Shown: in pieces, positions 44,801-54,379 of the stretch
How positions within the stretch are numbered: position 1 is the stretch's first letter
Layout of the letters: each line of letters opens with the position of its first letter
Source: Mycobacterium gastri
Lineage (GTDB): Bacteria; Actinomycetota; Actinomycetes; Mycobacteriales; Mycobacteriaceae
DNA: 64,000 nt
Assembly: GCF_002102175.1 (NCBI RefSeq)
Contig: NZ_LQOX01000119.1
Coordinates: 62,001-126,000, forward strand
Direction: 5' to 3'
The notes under the pieces: generated by a model
The model's database searches: none
What the model was told of the DNA's origin: nothing
Seen by the model: the letters and a program-made list of their open reading frames with translations, nothing else
Position numbers and translations under genes: made by a program

Positions 44801-45469
44801 CGCCAGATCCGCCAGCGCCTCGGCTGCGCCGTCGACCAGCGTTGCGAGGTCGGGGTCCGGCACGATCTCCGACAGTGTGCTGTCGTAGTTCACGCAGACG
44901 ACCGGCTGCCGCCCGGAGACCATCCCGATCACCTGACCATAGGAATCCAGCGCGTTGGGGCGCCGCGACATGCATTCGTCGCCGGTGCGGACCATGACGT
45001 CGGAGAGATTGGCGACGACGACGTCGGCGCCGCAGTGCAGTAGCTCGTCGGAATGCCCATCCTGGTCGAGACCGATGACGTCGGCGAAGCCGCACTCACG
45101 GGCCGCCGCCACGCCGCCGCTATCACCCGCAACCACCGCCGACCGCTCCGCGGCCACACCCAGCTTGACGGCGGCCGCTAACAGGCCGGTGCAGTAGCGC
45201 TTGGTGGGCAGTTCCGCTGCCTCCGTAGGGGCTCGCTCGACCCGGGCGGTGAACGGTTCGGCGATCCCCGCCGCCTCCAGCACTCGGACGCTGTGGCCGC
45301 CCGGCGAGTAGAGGGCGGTGACCACACCGGCCTGGCGGAGCCTATGGGCGAGCGCGAGGGTCGACTCCATCACCGAGTCGTCGGGCTCGGGCCGCCCCGG
45401 AACGGCAGGAGTGTCGAGTACGAAGACCACGCCGTCGTGCCGACGCGGATCGATCGTGAACGACTTCAT
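41732..45469 (-). CDS. otsB1: Trehalose-phosphatase/GH65 fusion protein (OtsB1-like)
   Basis: A 1245-residue three-part protein. Residues 1-165 are a HAD-like domain lacking a clear DxD. Residues about 185-420 are an OtsB-type trehalose-6-phosphate phosphatase domain. Residues about 450-1245 are a GH65 glycoside hydrolase with GYRGHIFWDELFIFPV (about 802) and IGPDEFHSGYPDRPYDGVDNNAYTN (about 939). The OtsB motif I reads VCVNYDSTLSEI, where Asp is expected at residue 194 but Asn is seen, so phosphatase activity is doubtful. The GH65 part resembles mycobacterial trehalase/phosphorylase. Its M. tuberculosis counterpart, Rv2006, is elsewhere and DosR-regulated. A DosR-like box is upstream. Confidence 0.88.
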   Translation of the reverse strand: MKSFTIDPRRHDGVVFVLDTPAVPGRPEPDDSVMESTLALAHRLRQAGVVTALYSPGGHSVRVLEAAGIAEPFTARVERAPTEAAELPTKRYCTGLLAAAVKLGVAAERSAVVAGDSGGVAAARECGFADVIGLDQDGHSDELLHCGADVVVANLSDVMVRTGDECMSRRPNALDSYGQVIGMVSGRQPVVCVNYDSTLSEIVPDPDLATLVDGAAEALADLAVQCPVAILSGRDLADLRDRIGLPGIWYAGSHGFELMAPDGTRYHHDAAAAAVAVLASAATELRDELGPTSGAHVEHTRFGVRVHYGKVAHERVPEVIAAVHRQSRRQGLRLTTGPGSVELHPDVDWDKGTALAWIRDHIVQSSGQSGVESGVGSGAQPGRLLPIYIGGDLTDEDAFDAVRFSGIGVVVRHDEDGDRPTAASFTLTSPTEARDFVRRGARWLAYDHETRARGWTFTWEGYDPPNEKLREALCTVGNGYFATRGAAPESKAGQVHYPGTYAAAVYNRLDDLVAGTRTAHESLVNLPNWLPLTFRVNDGDWLDLDAVTLLSYRQTLDLRGAVLTRELTYRDDVGRTTSITQHRFVAMNQAHVAALQTTIVAQDWEGTIEIRSTLDAGVRNSGVERYRDLASNHLQGLEKVALSENSVLLAVETTQSKIPVALAARTSVWHGDTPAPATYRLLDEEFEIGHQIFTDLKPGQPLTVEKIVTLVTGRDVATSHPSTGAERRLARQGRFAEICAAHRLAWAHLWERLSIEFSNHTEELRVLRLHLLHLLQTVSYNSEELDVGVPARGLHGEAYRGHIFWDELFIFPVLNLRVPTVTRSLLRYRHRRLVEARRAAKLAGYRGAMYPWQSGSDGREESPEQHLNPRSGRWRPDASHRAHHIGIAVAYNVWNFYQVTGDLAYMIDYGTEMMAEIARFWVSRATYDRDRDRYTINGVIGPDEFHSGYPDRPYDGVDNNAYTNVMAVWVILRAIDALQLMPLPNRLDLCEELGLTDEELAHWDHVSRRMFVPFHDGVISQFEGYEQLLELDWDAYRRRYRNIQRLDRILEAEDDDVNRYRASKQADALMLLYLLSADELRELLDRLDYHLDPRRIPEMVDYYLARTSHGSTLSAVVHGWVLARANRDRALEFFQQVLKSDIADIQGGTTSEGVHLAAMAGSVDFVQRCFTGLEIRGDRIVLSPLWPEYLGALGFPIHYRGNHLHLRVSGKGAEISVEPRDVPPVEVECRGRVERLIPGSVVRFT

Positions 45470-45570
45470 CGAGAGGATCCCCCTAGGCCCGGGTACTCAA
45501 CGTCTCATGTTCGCGCGCATCGGCAACTGCGAGAACCCTTTCCGCGCCATCCGAGCATTTCGGCAGCCGA

Positions 45571-45590
45571 TTAGTGACAAAGGTCCCGCC
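45571..45590 (-). promoter_or_regulatory. DosR-like box upstream of otsB1
   Basis: On the minus strand GGCGGGACCTTTGTCACTAA fits 14 of 20 positions of the DosR consensus TTSGGGACTWWAGTCCCSAA, including the GGGAC and GTC cores. It lies about 100 bp upstream of the ATG of the OtsB1-like gene. In M. tuberculosis, Rv2006 (otsB1) belongs to the DosR hypoxia regulon. Confidence 0.55.
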
Positions 45591-45648
45591 GAGCTGAGGC
45601 AGCTTGACCATGGCGGCACGCCGTTCGGAAACTAGAGCCGCTCGAAAA

Positions 45649-46632
45649 CTAGAGCAGGGTAGGCAGGCCCAGCGCCGAGTCGACCGCCAGCGCGCAGAAG
45701 ACCAACGCCAGATAGTTGTTCGATTGCAGGAACAGGCGCAGCGGCTTGACCGGCTCACCGGCGCGCACCCCGGCGTCCAGCTGATGTGCCATCGCCAGGA
45801 ACCACGCACCCGCCACCACGGCGACCGCCGCGTACAGCCACCCGGTCGCCGGCGTCAGCGCCAGCGTCGCCAACACGGTCAGCCAGGTATAGATCAGGAT
45901 CTGCCTGGTGACCTGACGTTCGGTCGCCACCGCGGGCAGCATGGGCACGCCGGCCTCTTGGTAGTCCTCCTTGTACCGCATCGCCAATGCCCAGGTATGC
46001 GGCGGCGTCCAGAAGAAGACGATCGCGAACATCGCCAGCGCCGGCCACGCCAGGGTGCCGGTGACCGCCGACCAGCCGATCATCACCGGCATGCAGCCGG
46101 CCGCCCCGCCCCACACCACGTTCTGGGAGGTGCGGCGCTTGAGCAGCAGCGTGTAGACGAACACGTAGAACGCCACCGTCGCCAGGGCCAGCAGCCCGGA
46201 CAGCAAGTTCGTCGTCCACCACAGCCAGAGAACGGAGACCACCGTCAGCGCCAAACCGAACACCAGCGCGCTTCTGGTCGGCACCGCGGCACGCGCGAGC
46301 GGCCGGCGCGCCGTCCGCTTCATCACCTTGTCGATGTCGGCGTCGGCCACACAGTTAAGGGTGTTCGCGCCGCCGGCGGCCATCATCCCGCCGATCAGTG
46401 TGTTGAGGATGACCAGCGGATGGACGCTGCCGCGATCGGCAAGCAGCATCGCCGGTATCGCGGTGACCAGCAGCAGCTCGATGACCCGCGGCTTGGTCAA
46501 CGCCAGGTAGGCCAGCGCCGTTGCGAGCGTGCGGCTTTTCTTCGACGTCGCAATGCCCGGCGCGTAGTGCCGCCTGGCCATGCCAGGTATGCCAGGTATG
46601 CGGCCCGTCGCGACGCGGCCACGAACGCTCAC
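45649..46632 (-). CDS. ctaB: Protoheme IX farnesyltransferase (heme O synthase) CtaB
   Basis: A 327-residue UbiA-type membrane prenyltransferase that attaches farnesyl to heme B to give heme O. Motifs [43 protein letters not shown] (the NxxxDxxxD site) and [14 protein letters not shown] are present, with about nine helices. GTG 46632 (MRGRVATGR) has GAGGAG 8 bp upstream; the frame extends ten residues further without such a site. Divergent from tkt. A TACTAC-type box is 36 bp upstream. Confidence 0.95.
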   Translation of the reverse strand: MSVRGRVATGRIPGIPGMARRHYAPGIATSKKSRTLATALAYLALTKPRVIELLLVTAIPAMLLADRGSVHPLVILNTLIGGMMAAGGANTLNCVADADIDKVMKRTARRPLARAAVPTRSALVFGLALTVVSVLWLWWTTNLLSGLLALATVAFYVFVYTLLLKRRTSQNVVWGGAAGCMPVMIGWSAVTGTLAWPALAMFAIVFFWTPPHTWALAMRYKEDYQEAGVPMLPAVATERQVTRQILIYTWLTVLATLALTPATGWLYAAVAVVAGAWFLAMAHQLDAGVRAGEPVKPLRLFLQSNNYLALVFCALAVDSALGLPTLL

Positions 46633-46668
46633 GCAATAACTCCTCGGGGAACGGCCGCGCACAGCTTC

Positions 46669-46685
46669 TACTACGCACGATGGTA
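46669..46685. promoter_or_regulatory. TACTAC-type palindrome upstream of ctaB
   Basis: TACTAC-GCACG-ATGGTA, the same 6-5-6 layout as the ctaA site (38524-38540) with a weaker right half. It is 36 bp upstream of the ctaB GTG. The rest of the 293-bp ctaB/tkt gap shows no other motif I recognise. Confidence 0.45.
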
Positions 46686-46925
46686 GACGGCGTGGCCGCG
46701 GCAGCAGCGCCGCAGGGTCGATTCACAGCAACTTTTCCGGCCTTGCGGCACTGATTGCACAGCGTACGCAGCCGACAGGCTATTTTCACCGTGCTGTTGG
46801 AAGCTTTGCGACAGGCCGCGATGGTTACTCCAACTTGGGGCCTGCAACCGCCGGCCATCCCGCACTAGGGTGGGATTGATCAGTTTGATGACCCTGGCCT
46901 GCGGACTGAACTGAGGACTGAATCT

Positions 46926-49016
46926 GTGACCACACTCGAAGAGATCTCGACGCTTACCCAACCGCGCCATCCCGACGACTGGACCGAGATCGATTCGGCT
47001 GCGGTCGACACCATCCGGGTGCTGGCCGCCGACGCGGTCCAGAAGGTCGGCAACGGTCACCCCGGAACAGCCATGAGCCTGGCTCCGCTGGCCTACACCC
47101 TTTTTCAGCGCACGATGCGCCACGATCCCAGCGATACCACCTGGCTGGGCCGCGACCGGTTCGTGTTGTCGTGCGGGCACAGTAGCCTGACCCTCTACAT
47201 CCAGCTGTACCTCGGCGGGTTCGGCCTGGAGTTGTCCGATATCGAATCGCTGCGCACCTGGGGCTCCAAGACCCCGGGACACCCGGAGTTCCGGCACACC
47301 CGAGGTGTGGAGATCACCACGGGCCCGCTGGGTCAGGGGCTGGCGTCAGCGGTCGGGATGGCCATGGCGTCGCGGTACGAGCGTGGTCTGTTCGACCCGG
47401 ACGCCGAACCAGGCACCAGCCCCTTCGACCACTACATCTACGTGATCGCCTCCGACGGGGACATCGAAGAGGGGGTGACCTCCGAAGCGTCATCGCTGGC
47501 CGCCGTCCAGCAGCTGGGCAATCTGATCGTGTTCTACGACCACAACCAGATCTCGATCGAGGACGACACCGACATCGCGTTGTGCGAGGACACCGCGGCT
47601 CGCTACCGCGCCTACGGCTGGCACGTGCAAGAAGTCGAGGGCGGCGAGAACGTCGTCGGGATCGAAGAGGCCATCGCCAACGCGAAAGCCGCCACCGACC
47701 GGCCGTCGTTCATCTCGCTGCGCACCATCATCGGCTACCCGGCGCCGAATTTGATGAACACCGGTAAGGCGCACGGCGCGGCCCTGGGCGACGACGAAGT
47801 CGCCGCAGTGAAGAAGATTCTCGGCTTCGATCCCGACAGGAAATTCGAGGTGCGCGACGACATCATCGCCCACACGCGCACACTGGTGGACCGGGGCAGG
47901 GAAGCGCACGAGAAGTGGCAGGCGGAGTTCGACGCCTGGGCACAGCGCAAACCCGAACGCAAGGCGCTGCTGGACCGGTTGACCGCCGAGCAGTTGCCCG
48001 ACGGCTGGGACGACGACCTGCCGCATTGGGAACCCGGGTCCAAAGCGCTGGCCACCCGAGCGGCGTCCGGCGAGGTGCTGTCTGCGCTGGGACCGAAGCT
48101 GCCGGAGTTGTGGGGTGGGTCCGCAGACCTGGCCGGCAGCAACAACACCACCATGAAGGGCGCGGATTCCTTTGGGCCACCGTCGATTTCAACCAAGGAT
48201 TACACCGCGCACTGGTACGGCCGCACCCTGCACTTCGGGGTCCGCGAACATGCGATGGCCGCCATTTTGTCCGGCATCGTGCTGCACGGCCCTACCCGCG
48301 CCTACGGGGGCACGTTCTTACAGTTCTCCGACTACATGCGCCCGGCGGTGCGACTAGCTGCGCTGATGGATATCGACACCATCTACGTCTGGACGCACGA
48401 TTCGATCGGGCTGGGCGAGGATGGGCCGACCCACCAGCCGATCGAGCACCTTGCGGCGCTGCGGGCGGTTCCCCAGCTTTCGGTGGTACGCCCGGGCGAC
48501 GCCAACGAGACCGCATACGCCTGGCGCACCATCCTGGCCCGCGGCAACGGCAGCGGTCCGGTCGGGTTGATTTTGACCAGGCAGGGCCTACCGGTGCTCG
48601 AGGGCACCAGCGCCGAGGGCGTCGCCCGCGGCGGGTATGTCCTTGGCGACGACAGCGACGACGAGCCTGACGTGGTGATAATCGCCACCGGCTCGGAGCT
48701 GCAGCTCGCGGTCGAGGCACAGAAGTTGTTGGCGGACAAGGACATCATCGCGCGAGTGGTGTCGATGCCCTGCGTGGAGTGGTTCGAGTCCCAGCCATCG
48801 GAGTACCGCGACAGCGTGCTGCCGCCGTCGGTGTCGGCCAGGGTCGCCGTCGAGGCCGGTGTCGCGCAGTGCTGGCACAAACTGGTCGGCGACACCGGCG
48901 AGATCATCTCGATCGAGCACTACGGCGAATCCGCCGACTACAAGACATTGTTCCGGGAGTACGGCTTTACCGCGCAAGCGGTTGCCGCTGCCGCCGAACG
49001 AGCACTCGACAACTGA
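46926..49016 (+). CDS. tkt: Transketolase
   Basis: A 696-residue thiamine-diphosphate transketolase for the non-oxidative pentose-phosphate pathway and Calvin-like carbon shuffling. TPP/Mg motif [35 protein letters not shown]; histidines in [42 protein letters not shown]-terminal. GTG start at 46926. First gene of tkt-tal-zwf-opcA-pgl; tal follows after 14 bp. Confidence 0.97.
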   Translation: MTTLEEISTLTQPRHPDDWTEIDSAAVDTIRVLAADAVQKVGNGHPGTAMSLAPLAYTLFQRTMRHDPSDTTWLGRDRFVLSCGHSSLTLYIQLYLGGFGLELSDIESLRTWGSKTPGHPEFRHTRGVEITTGPLGQGLASAVGMAMASRYERGLFDPDAEPGTSPFDHYIYVIASDGDIEEGVTSEASSLAAVQQLGNLIVFYDHNQISIEDDTDIALCEDTAARYRAYGWHVQEVEGGENVVGIEEAIANAKAATDRPSFISLRTIIGYPAPNLMNTGKAHGAALGDDEVAAVKKILGFDPDRKFEVRDDIIAHTRTLVDRGREAHEKWQAEFDAWAQRKPERKALLDRLTAEQLPDGWDDDLPHWEPGSKALATRAASGEVLSALGPKLPELWGGSADLAGSNNTTMKGADSFGPPSISTKDYTAHWYGRTLHFGVREHAMAAILSGIVLHGPTRAYGGTFLQFSDYMRPAVRLAALMDIDTIYVWTHDSIGLGEDGPTHQPIEHLAALRAVPQLSVVRPGDANETAYAWRTILARGNGSGPVGLILTRQGLPVLEGTSAEGVARGGYVLGDDSDDEPDVVIIATGSELQLAVEAQKLLADKDIIARVVSMPCVEWFESQPSEYRDSVLPPSVSARVAVEAGVAQCWHKLVGDTGEIISIEHYGESADYKTLFREYGFTAQAVAAAAERALDN

Positions 49017-49030
49017 GAAAGGGCGTTTCA

Positions 49031-50149
49031 ATGACTCAGAACCCCAACCTCGCTGCGCTCAGCGCCGTGGGCGTATCCGTGTGGCTGGACGATCTGTCCC
49101 GCGACCGATTGAATTCGGGCAATCTGCAGGAGCTGATCGACACCAAGTGTGTTGTCGGCGTGACCACCAACCCGTCCATCTTCCAGAAGGCGCTGGCCGA
49201 AGGCGACGCCTATAACGGCCAGATCGCCGAGCTGGCCGAGCGCGGAGCCGACGTGGACGCCACGGTGCGCACCGCCACCACCGACGACGTGCGCCGGGCT
49301 TGCGACGTGTTCACTCCGGTGTGGGAGGCTTCCGACGGACTGGACGGCCGGGTATCGATCGAGGTCGACCCGCGGCTGGCGCACGACACCGACAAAACGA
49401 TCCAGCAGGCGGTCGAGCTGTGGAAGATCGTCGACCGGCCGAACCTGTTCATCAAGATTCCGGCCACCAAGGCCGGCCTGCCCGCTATCACCGCGGTTCT
49501 GGCCGAAGGGATTTCGGTCAACGTCACGTTGATCTTCTCCGTCGAACGCCACCGTGAGGTCATGGACGCCTACCTGGCCGGAATCGAGAAGGCGCGAGAA
49601 GCCGGCCAGGACCTGTCCAAGATCCATTCGGTGGCATCGTTTTTCGTTTCCAGAGTGGACACCGAAATCGACAAACGGCTGGAAAAGCTGGGATCGCAAG
49701 AAGCGCTGGCATTACGCGGGCAGGCCGGGGTGGCCAATGCCCGCCTCGCCTATGCCGCCTACCAGGGAGTCTTCGGGGGCGAAGACCGTTACCGAGCCCT
49801 GAAGGCACACGGCGCCCGCGTACAACGACCGCTATGGGCTTCGACCGGCGTCAAGAATCCCGACTACGCCGACACTCTTTATGTCACAGAGTTGGCGGCT
49901 CCCGACACGGTGAACACCATGCCGCAACCGACGCTGGACGCCGTCGCCGATCATGGCGTGATCAATGGCGATACGGTCAGCGGCACCGCATCCGATGCCC
50001 AGCAGGTATTCGACAAACTTCAGGCGATCGGCATAGACCTGGCCGATGTGTTCGTCGTGCTGGAGGACGAAGGCGTGGCGAAGTTCGAGGCGGCGTGGAC
50101 CGAGCTGCTCAAAGAGACTCAGGCGCAGCTCGACTCCGTCACCAAATGA
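49031..50149 (+). CDS. tal: Transaldolase
   Basis: A 372-residue class I transaldolase (long actinobacterial form). The Schiff-base Lys is in [27 protein letters not shown] and [17 protein letters not shown] are family signatures. ATG at 49031 with GAAAGGG upstream, 14 bp after the tkt stop. The stop overlaps zwf by 4 bp. Confidence 0.97.
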   Translation: MTQNPNLAALSAVGVSVWLDDLSRDRLNSGNLQELIDTKCVVGVTTNPSIFQKALAEGDAYNGQIAELAERGADVDATVRTATTDDVRRACDVFTPVWEASDGLDGRVSIEVDPRLAHDTDKTIQQAVELWKIVDRPNLFIKIPATKAGLPAITAVLAEGISVNVTLIFSVERHREVMDAYLAGIEKAREAGQDLSKIHSVASFFVSRVDTEIDKRLEKLGSQEALALRGQAGVANARLAYAAYQGVFGGEDRYRALKAHGARVQRPLWASTGVKNPDYADTLYVTELAAPDTVNTMPQPTLDAVADHGVINGDTVSGTASDAQQVFDKLQAIGIDLADVFVVLEDEGVAKFEAAWTELLKETQAQLDSVTK

Positions 50150-51696
50150 GCGCAGCTCGCAACTCCGCCGCCACGCAGTGGCACAACCCGCTGCGCGACA
50201 AGCTGGACAAGCGGCTGCCCAGAATCGCCGGTTCGTGCGGCATGGTGATCTTCGGTGTCACCGGAGACCTGGCCCGCAAGAAGGTGATGCCGGCCATCTA
50301 CGACCTGGCCAACCGCGGGCTGCTGCCGCCCACATTCGCGCTGGTGGGATTCGCCCGCCGAGACTGGGACACTCAGGATTTCGGCCAGGTGGTCCACCAG
50401 GCAGTCAAAGAACACTGCCGGACCCCGTTCCGCCAGGAGAACTGGGACCGGCTGGCCGAGGGATTCCGTTTCGTGCCAGGCTCTTTCGACGACGAGCAGG
50501 CTTTCACGCGGCTCGCTGAGACACTGGAGAAGCTCGACGCCGAGCGCGGCACCGGCGGCAATCACGCCTTCTACCTGGCCATCCCGCCCAAGGCATTCCC
50601 GGTGGTCTCCGAGCAGCTGCACAAGTCGGGACTGGCCCGTCCGCAGAGCGACCGCTGGAGCCGGGTCGTCATCGAGAAGCCGTTCGGCCACGACCTGGAC
50701 AGTGCCCACGACCTGAACAAGGCTGTCAACGCCGTCTTTCCGGAGGAATCGGTCTTCCGCATCGACCACTACCTGGGCAAAGAGACGGTGCAGAACATCC
50801 TGGCGCTGCGGTTCGCCAATCAATTCTGGGATCCGATCTGGAATGCGCACTACGTCGACCATGTGCAGATCACCATGGCCGAAGACATCGGCCTGGGTGG
50901 TCGGGCCGGCTACTACGACGGTATCGGCGCGGCCCGTGACGTGATCCAGAACCACCTGATGCAGCTGCTGGCACTGACCGCGATGGAGGAGCCGGTCAGC
51001 TTCAAACCGTCAGCGTTGCAGGCCGAAAAAATCAAGGTGCTCTCGGCAACCCGGCTCGCTGAACCGCTCGACGAGACCAGCAGCCGTGGGCAATACACGG
51101 CCGGCTGGCAGGGCGGCGAAAAGGTGGTGGGCCTGCTCGACGAGGAAGGTTTCGCTCAGGACTCCACCACCGAGACGTTCGCCGCGATCACTCTGGAGGT
51201 CGACACCCGCCGCTGGGCCGGTGTGCCGTTCTATCTGCGCACCGGAAAACGACTGGGCCGCAGGGTGACTGAGATCGCATTGGTCTTCAAGCGAGCGCCG
51301 CATCTGCCGTTCGACGCCACCATGACCGACGAGCTCGGAGCCAACGCTTTGGTCATCCGGGTACAGCCGGACGAAGGGATGACCCTGCGGTTCGGATCCA
51401 AAGTCCCGGGCACTGCGATGGAAGTCCGCGACGTCAACATGGACTTCTCCTACGGCTCGGCGTTCGCCGAAGACTCGCCGGAGGCCTACGAGCGGCTCAT
51501 CCTCGACGTGCTGCTCGGCGAACCGTCGCTGTTTCCGGTCAATGCGGAGGTCGAATTGGCTTGGGAGATACTGGATCCCGTCCTGGATTACTGGGCGGCG
51601 CACGGGAAACCCGACCCCTATGAGGCCGGCACGTGGGGCCCGGATTCGGCCTTCCAGATGCTGCACCGCACCGGCCGGGAATGGCGGCGCCCATGA
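50146..51696 (+). CDS. zwf2: Glucose-6-phosphate 1-dehydrogenase
   Basis: A 516-residue enzyme that makes 6-phosphogluconolactone with NADP+ or F420-independent NAD(P). [20 protein letters not shown] is the nucleotide-binding motif; [19 protein letters not shown] and the catalytic [13 protein letters not shown] follow. ATGA overlap with tal. Its stop TGA is embedded in the first ATGA of the MIRU repeat that separates it from opcA. Confidence 0.97.
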   Translation: MSAARNSAATQWHNPLRDKLDKRLPRIAGSCGMVIFGVTGDLARKKVMPAIYDLANRGLLPPTFALVGFARRDWDTQDFGQVVHQAVKEHCRTPFRQENWDRLAEGFRFVPGSFDDEQAFTRLAETLEKLDAERGTGGNHAFYLAIPPKAFPVVSEQLHKSGLARPQSDRWSRVVIEKPFGHDLDSAHDLNKAVNAVFPEESVFRIDHYLGKETVQNILALRFANQFWDPIWNAHYVDHVQITMAEDIGLGGRAGYYDGIGAARDVIQNHLMQLLALTAMEEPVSFKPSALQAEKIKVLSATRLAEPLDETSSRGQYTAGWQGGEKVVGLLDEEGFAQDSTTETFAAITLEVDTRRWAGVPFYLRTGKRLGRRVTEIALVFKRAPHLPFDATMTDELGANALVIRVQPDEGMTLRFGSKVPGTAMEVRDVNMDFSYGSAFAEDSPEAYERLILDVLLGEPSLFPVNAEVELAWEILDPVLDYWAAHGKPDPYEAGTWGPDSAFQMLHRTGREWRRP

Positions 51697-51798
51697 TCCG
51701 CGCCGGCGACGATGCAGAGCGAAGCGATGAGGAGGAGCGGCGCAAATGATCCCCGCCGGCGACGATGCACTGCGAAGCAGTGAGAAGGAGCGGCGCAA
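51693..51798 (+). repeat. Two-unit MIRU-type tandem repeat (2 x 53 bp)
   Basis: Units 51693-51745 and 51746-51798 share the MIRU core (ATGATC..GCCGGCGACGATGC..GAGCGGCGCAA) and match the 53-bp MIRU class known in mycobacteria. Each begins with ATGATC and ends in GCGCAA before the next ATG. Each encodes an 18-residue frame ([18 protein letters not shown] and [18 protein letters not shown]), and each stop overlaps the next start (ATGA). The unit tail GAGGAGGAG or GAGAAGGAG acts as ribosome site for the next frame, so zwf, two mini-ORFs and opcA are chained. Confidence 0.88.
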
Positions 51799-52710
51799 AT
51801 GATCGTCGATCTGCCCGAAACCACCACCACCACGGTCAACAAGAAGCTCGACGAGCTACGCGCAAGAATCGGCGCTGTCACGATGGGCCGGGTCCTGACG
51901 CTGATCATCGCGCCGGACAGCGAGTCGATGGTCGAGGAATCGATCGAAGCCGCCAACTCCGCCAGCCATGAACATCCCAGCCGCATCATCGTCGTGATGA
52001 GAGGCGACCCGTACGCCGAGAAGCCGAGCCTGGACTCGCAATTGCGGGTAGGCGCCGACGCCGGCGCCGGCGAGGTCGTCGTGCTGCGACTGTCCGGACC
52101 GCTCTCCGGCCACGCCGACAGCGTCGTCATCCCTTTCCTGCTGCCCGACATCCCGGTGGTGGTCTGGTGGCCCGACATCGCTCCGGCGGTACCTGCCCAG
52201 GATCCTTTGGGCAAGTTGGCCATTCGGCGCATTATGGACGCCACCAACGGCGTCGACCCGCTGTCGGCGATCAAGAGCCGGCTACCCGGATACACCGCCG
52301 GCGACACCGATCTGGCCTGGAGCCGCATCACCTATTGGCGGGCATTGCTGACCTCCGCCGTCGACCAGCCGCCCCACGAACCGATCGAGTCGGCGCTCGT
52401 GTCGGGCTTGAAGACCGAGCCGGCACTCGACATCCTGGCGGGCTGGCTAGCCAGCCGGATCGACGGTCCGGTGCGCCGTGCGGTCGGCAAACTCCAAGTC
52501 GAGCTGGTGCGCAAGAGCGAGACCATCGTGTTGAGCCGACCCCAGGAAGGGACCACCGCCACCCTGAGCCGGACGGCCAGGCCCGATGCCCGGGTTCCGT
52601 TGGCGCGCAGGGTAACCGGCGAATGCCTGGCCGAAGATCTGCGCCGGCTGGACCCCGACGAAATCTACTTCGCCGCATTGGAAGGCATCAAGAAGGTGCA
52701 GTACGTATGA
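51799..52710 (+). CDS. opcA: Glucose-6-phosphate dehydrogenase assembly protein OpcA
   Basis: A 303-residue OpcA family protein, which in cyanobacteria and actinobacteria activates Zwf. Sequence features are [34 protein letters not shown] and [22 protein letters not shown] at 51799 immediately follows the MIRU. The stop overlaps pgl by 4 bp. Confidence 0.95.
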   Translation: MIVDLPETTTTTVNKKLDELRARIGAVTMGRVLTLIIAPDSESMVEESIEAANSASHEHPSRIIVVMRGDPYAEKPSLDSQLRVGADAGAGEVVVLRLSGPLSGHADSVVIPFLLPDIPVVVWWPDIAPAVPAQDPLGKLAIRRIMDATNGVDPLSAIKSRLPGYTAGDTDLAWSRITYWRALLTSAVDQPPHEPIESALVSGLKTEPALDILAGWLASRIDGPVRRAVGKLQVELVRKSETIVLSRPQEGTTATLSRTARPDARVPLARRVTGECLAEDLRRLDPDEIYFAALEGIKKVQYV

Positions 52711-53450
52711 ATCTGGACGTCCAGACCTTTCCCGATAGCGAGATTCTGGTCGAGGCCACCGGCCAACGACTGATCCGGGCCATCGACAGCGCGGTGGCGG
52801 CCAGAGGGCAAGCACTGATCGTGCTGACCGGCGGCGGGAACGGCATCGCGTTGCTGCGCTATCTCGGTGCGTCCGGGCCGCGGATCGACTGGTCCAAGAT
52901 TCATCTGTTCTGGGGCGACGAGCGCTACGTCTCCGAAGACGATGACGAGCGCAACGACAAGCAGGCGCGTGCCGCGTTACTCGATCACGTCGACATCCCA
53001 CCGAGCCAGGTGCACCCGATGGCCGCCAGTGACGGTGAGTTCGGCACCGATCTGGACGCTGCGGCATTGGCCTACGAACAGGTGCTGGCAGCCAACGCCG
53101 CACGCGGTGAGCGGGCACCCAATTTCGACGTCCACCTCTTGGGTATGGGACCTGAAGGCCACGTCAACTCGCTTTTCCCGCACACCGCGGCCGTGCGAGA
53201 GACCACCCGCCTGGTGGTCCCCGTCGACAACTCCCCCAAACCCCCGCCACAACGAATTACCTTGACGCTGCCGGCAATCCGGCGTTCCCGGGAGGTGTGG
53301 CTGATCGTTTCCGGACGCGCCAAGGCCGACGCGGTGGCCGCTGCCATCGGTGGCGCCGACCCGGTGACCGTGCCGGCGGCCGGGGCAGTCGGGCGCGAGA
53401 ACACGGTGTGGCTGCTGGACGAGGCCGCCGCGGCCAAGCTATCTCGGTGA
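52707..53450 (+). CDS. pgl: 6-phosphogluconolactonase
   Basis: A 247-residue 6PGL/GlcN6P-isomerase family enzyme (DevB) that hydrolyses the lactone made by Zwf. [36 protein letters not shown] and [17 protein letters not shown] are the family signatures. ATGA overlap with opcA. Last enzyme of the pentose-phosphate operon. Confidence 0.96.
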   Translation: MNLDVQTFPDSEILVEATGQRLIRAIDSAVAARGQALIVLTGGGNGIALLRYLGASGPRIDWSKIHLFWGDERYVSEDDDERNDKQARAALLDHVDIPPSQVHPMAASDGEFGTDLDAAALAYEQVLAANAARGERAPNFDVHLLGMGPEGHVNSLFPHTAAVRETTRLVVPVDNSPKPPPQRITLTLPAIRRSREVWLIVSGRAKADAVAAAIGGADPVTVPAAGAVGRENTVWLLDEAAAAKLSR

Positions 53451-53466
53451 CGCCGTCGGGGTCATA

Positions 53467-53865
53467 ATGACCGTCATGGCAGACAAGACCGTGCGCACCA
53501 CGCCGGTGCGAAGCCGTGTGAAGACCCTCACCCAGGCGGCGCTGAACGCCGACAAGACGGTGGAGCAGGTCGAGGACGTCCTCGAGGGGCTGGACAAGAC
53601 CATGAAGGAGCTGAACAGTTCGTTGTCGGCCCTCAACGCCACGGTGGAGCGCCTGGAGGGTGGCCTGGACCATCTCGAGGGCACATTGTCCAGCCTGGAC
53701 GATCTGGCTAAGCGGCTCATTGTCCTGGTCGAGCCGGTCGAAGCGATCGTCGATCGGATCGACTACATCGTGAGCCTGGGCGAGACGGTGATGTCTCCCC
53801 TGTCGGTCACCGAGCACGCGGTCCGCGGCGTGCTGGACCGGCTACGCAACCGGACGGTCGGCTGA
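53467..53865 (+). CDS. Small coiled-coil protein (Rv1444c-like)
   Basis: A 132-residue protein that is almost entirely a predicted coiled coil (TVEQVEDVLEGLDKTMKELN, then SLSALNATVERLEGGLDHLE) with a basic head. There is no enzyme motif. It starts 16 bp after pgl in the same direction, at the position of Rv1444c. A second in-frame ATG is at 53476. Function unknown; a scaffold or regulator is possible. Confidence 0.7.
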   Translation: MTVMADKTVRTTPVRSRVKTLTQAALNADKTVEQVEDVLEGLDKTMKELNSSLSALNATVERLEGGLDHLEGTLSSLDDLAKRLIVLVEPVEAIVDRIDYIVSLGETVMSPLSVTEHAVRGVLDRLRNRTVG

Positions 53866-53967
53866 TCACCGTCGAACTACCGAGGCCACCAGCTCGGCAA
53901 CAGCATGGTTCCCGTCGGCCCCACGTGATGGCCCAGAGTTACGACGGTTGGCAGACCTGACGGGACA

Positions 53968-54345
53968 TCAGCCTTGGGGTTCACCAATCCAGTCGCGCGC
54001 CTTGTTCGCCTCAGCGGTCGGGAAGGCACGGAATCCTCCGGGTATCAGGAAACCAAGGCGGCCATAGAATTTGGCTGCGTGATGCATCCATGCCAGGTCG
54101 GTAACGAGCGCGCCGCGTTCCCAGCTGAAGAAGTGACGTAGGCCGAACTTCATTCCCGCCCATATCGCGTCGGGACCAAATGAGAAATCGGGGGCGATCT
54201 CGGTGTAGGCCCGTAGCTTCTTATGCCGCTTGCGCTTGTCTTCGATGTCTGGCATCAGCACGGTTTCGTAATCGGTCTTCGTCATGCGCCCATGGCACCG
54301 AAACGCGGCGATGTTGTCGGCAAAGTCGTTCAGCTTCTCGATCAC
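53968..54345 (-). CDS. SpoIIAA/STAS-like protein
   Basis: A 125-residue protein resembling the SpoIIAA-like (STAS_like, DUF3478) family: FADNIAAFRCHGRMTKTDYETVLMPDIED and the C-terminal GFRAFPTAEANKARDWI. GTG at 54345 has GGGAGGA about 5 bp upstream; the ATG at 54375 lacks one. It is 34 bp downstream of the DUF4239 gene on the same strand. Role unknown. Confidence 0.7.
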   Translation of the reverse strand: MIEKLNDFADNIAAFRCHGRMTKTDYETVLMPDIEDKRKRHKKLRAYTEIAPDFSFGPDAIWAGMKFGLRHFFSWERGALVTDLAWMHHAAKFYGRLGFLIPGGFRAFPTAEANKARDWIGEPQG

Positions 54346-54379
54346 CAACGTCCTCCCGTGTGCGCCTTCAACCACCTGA

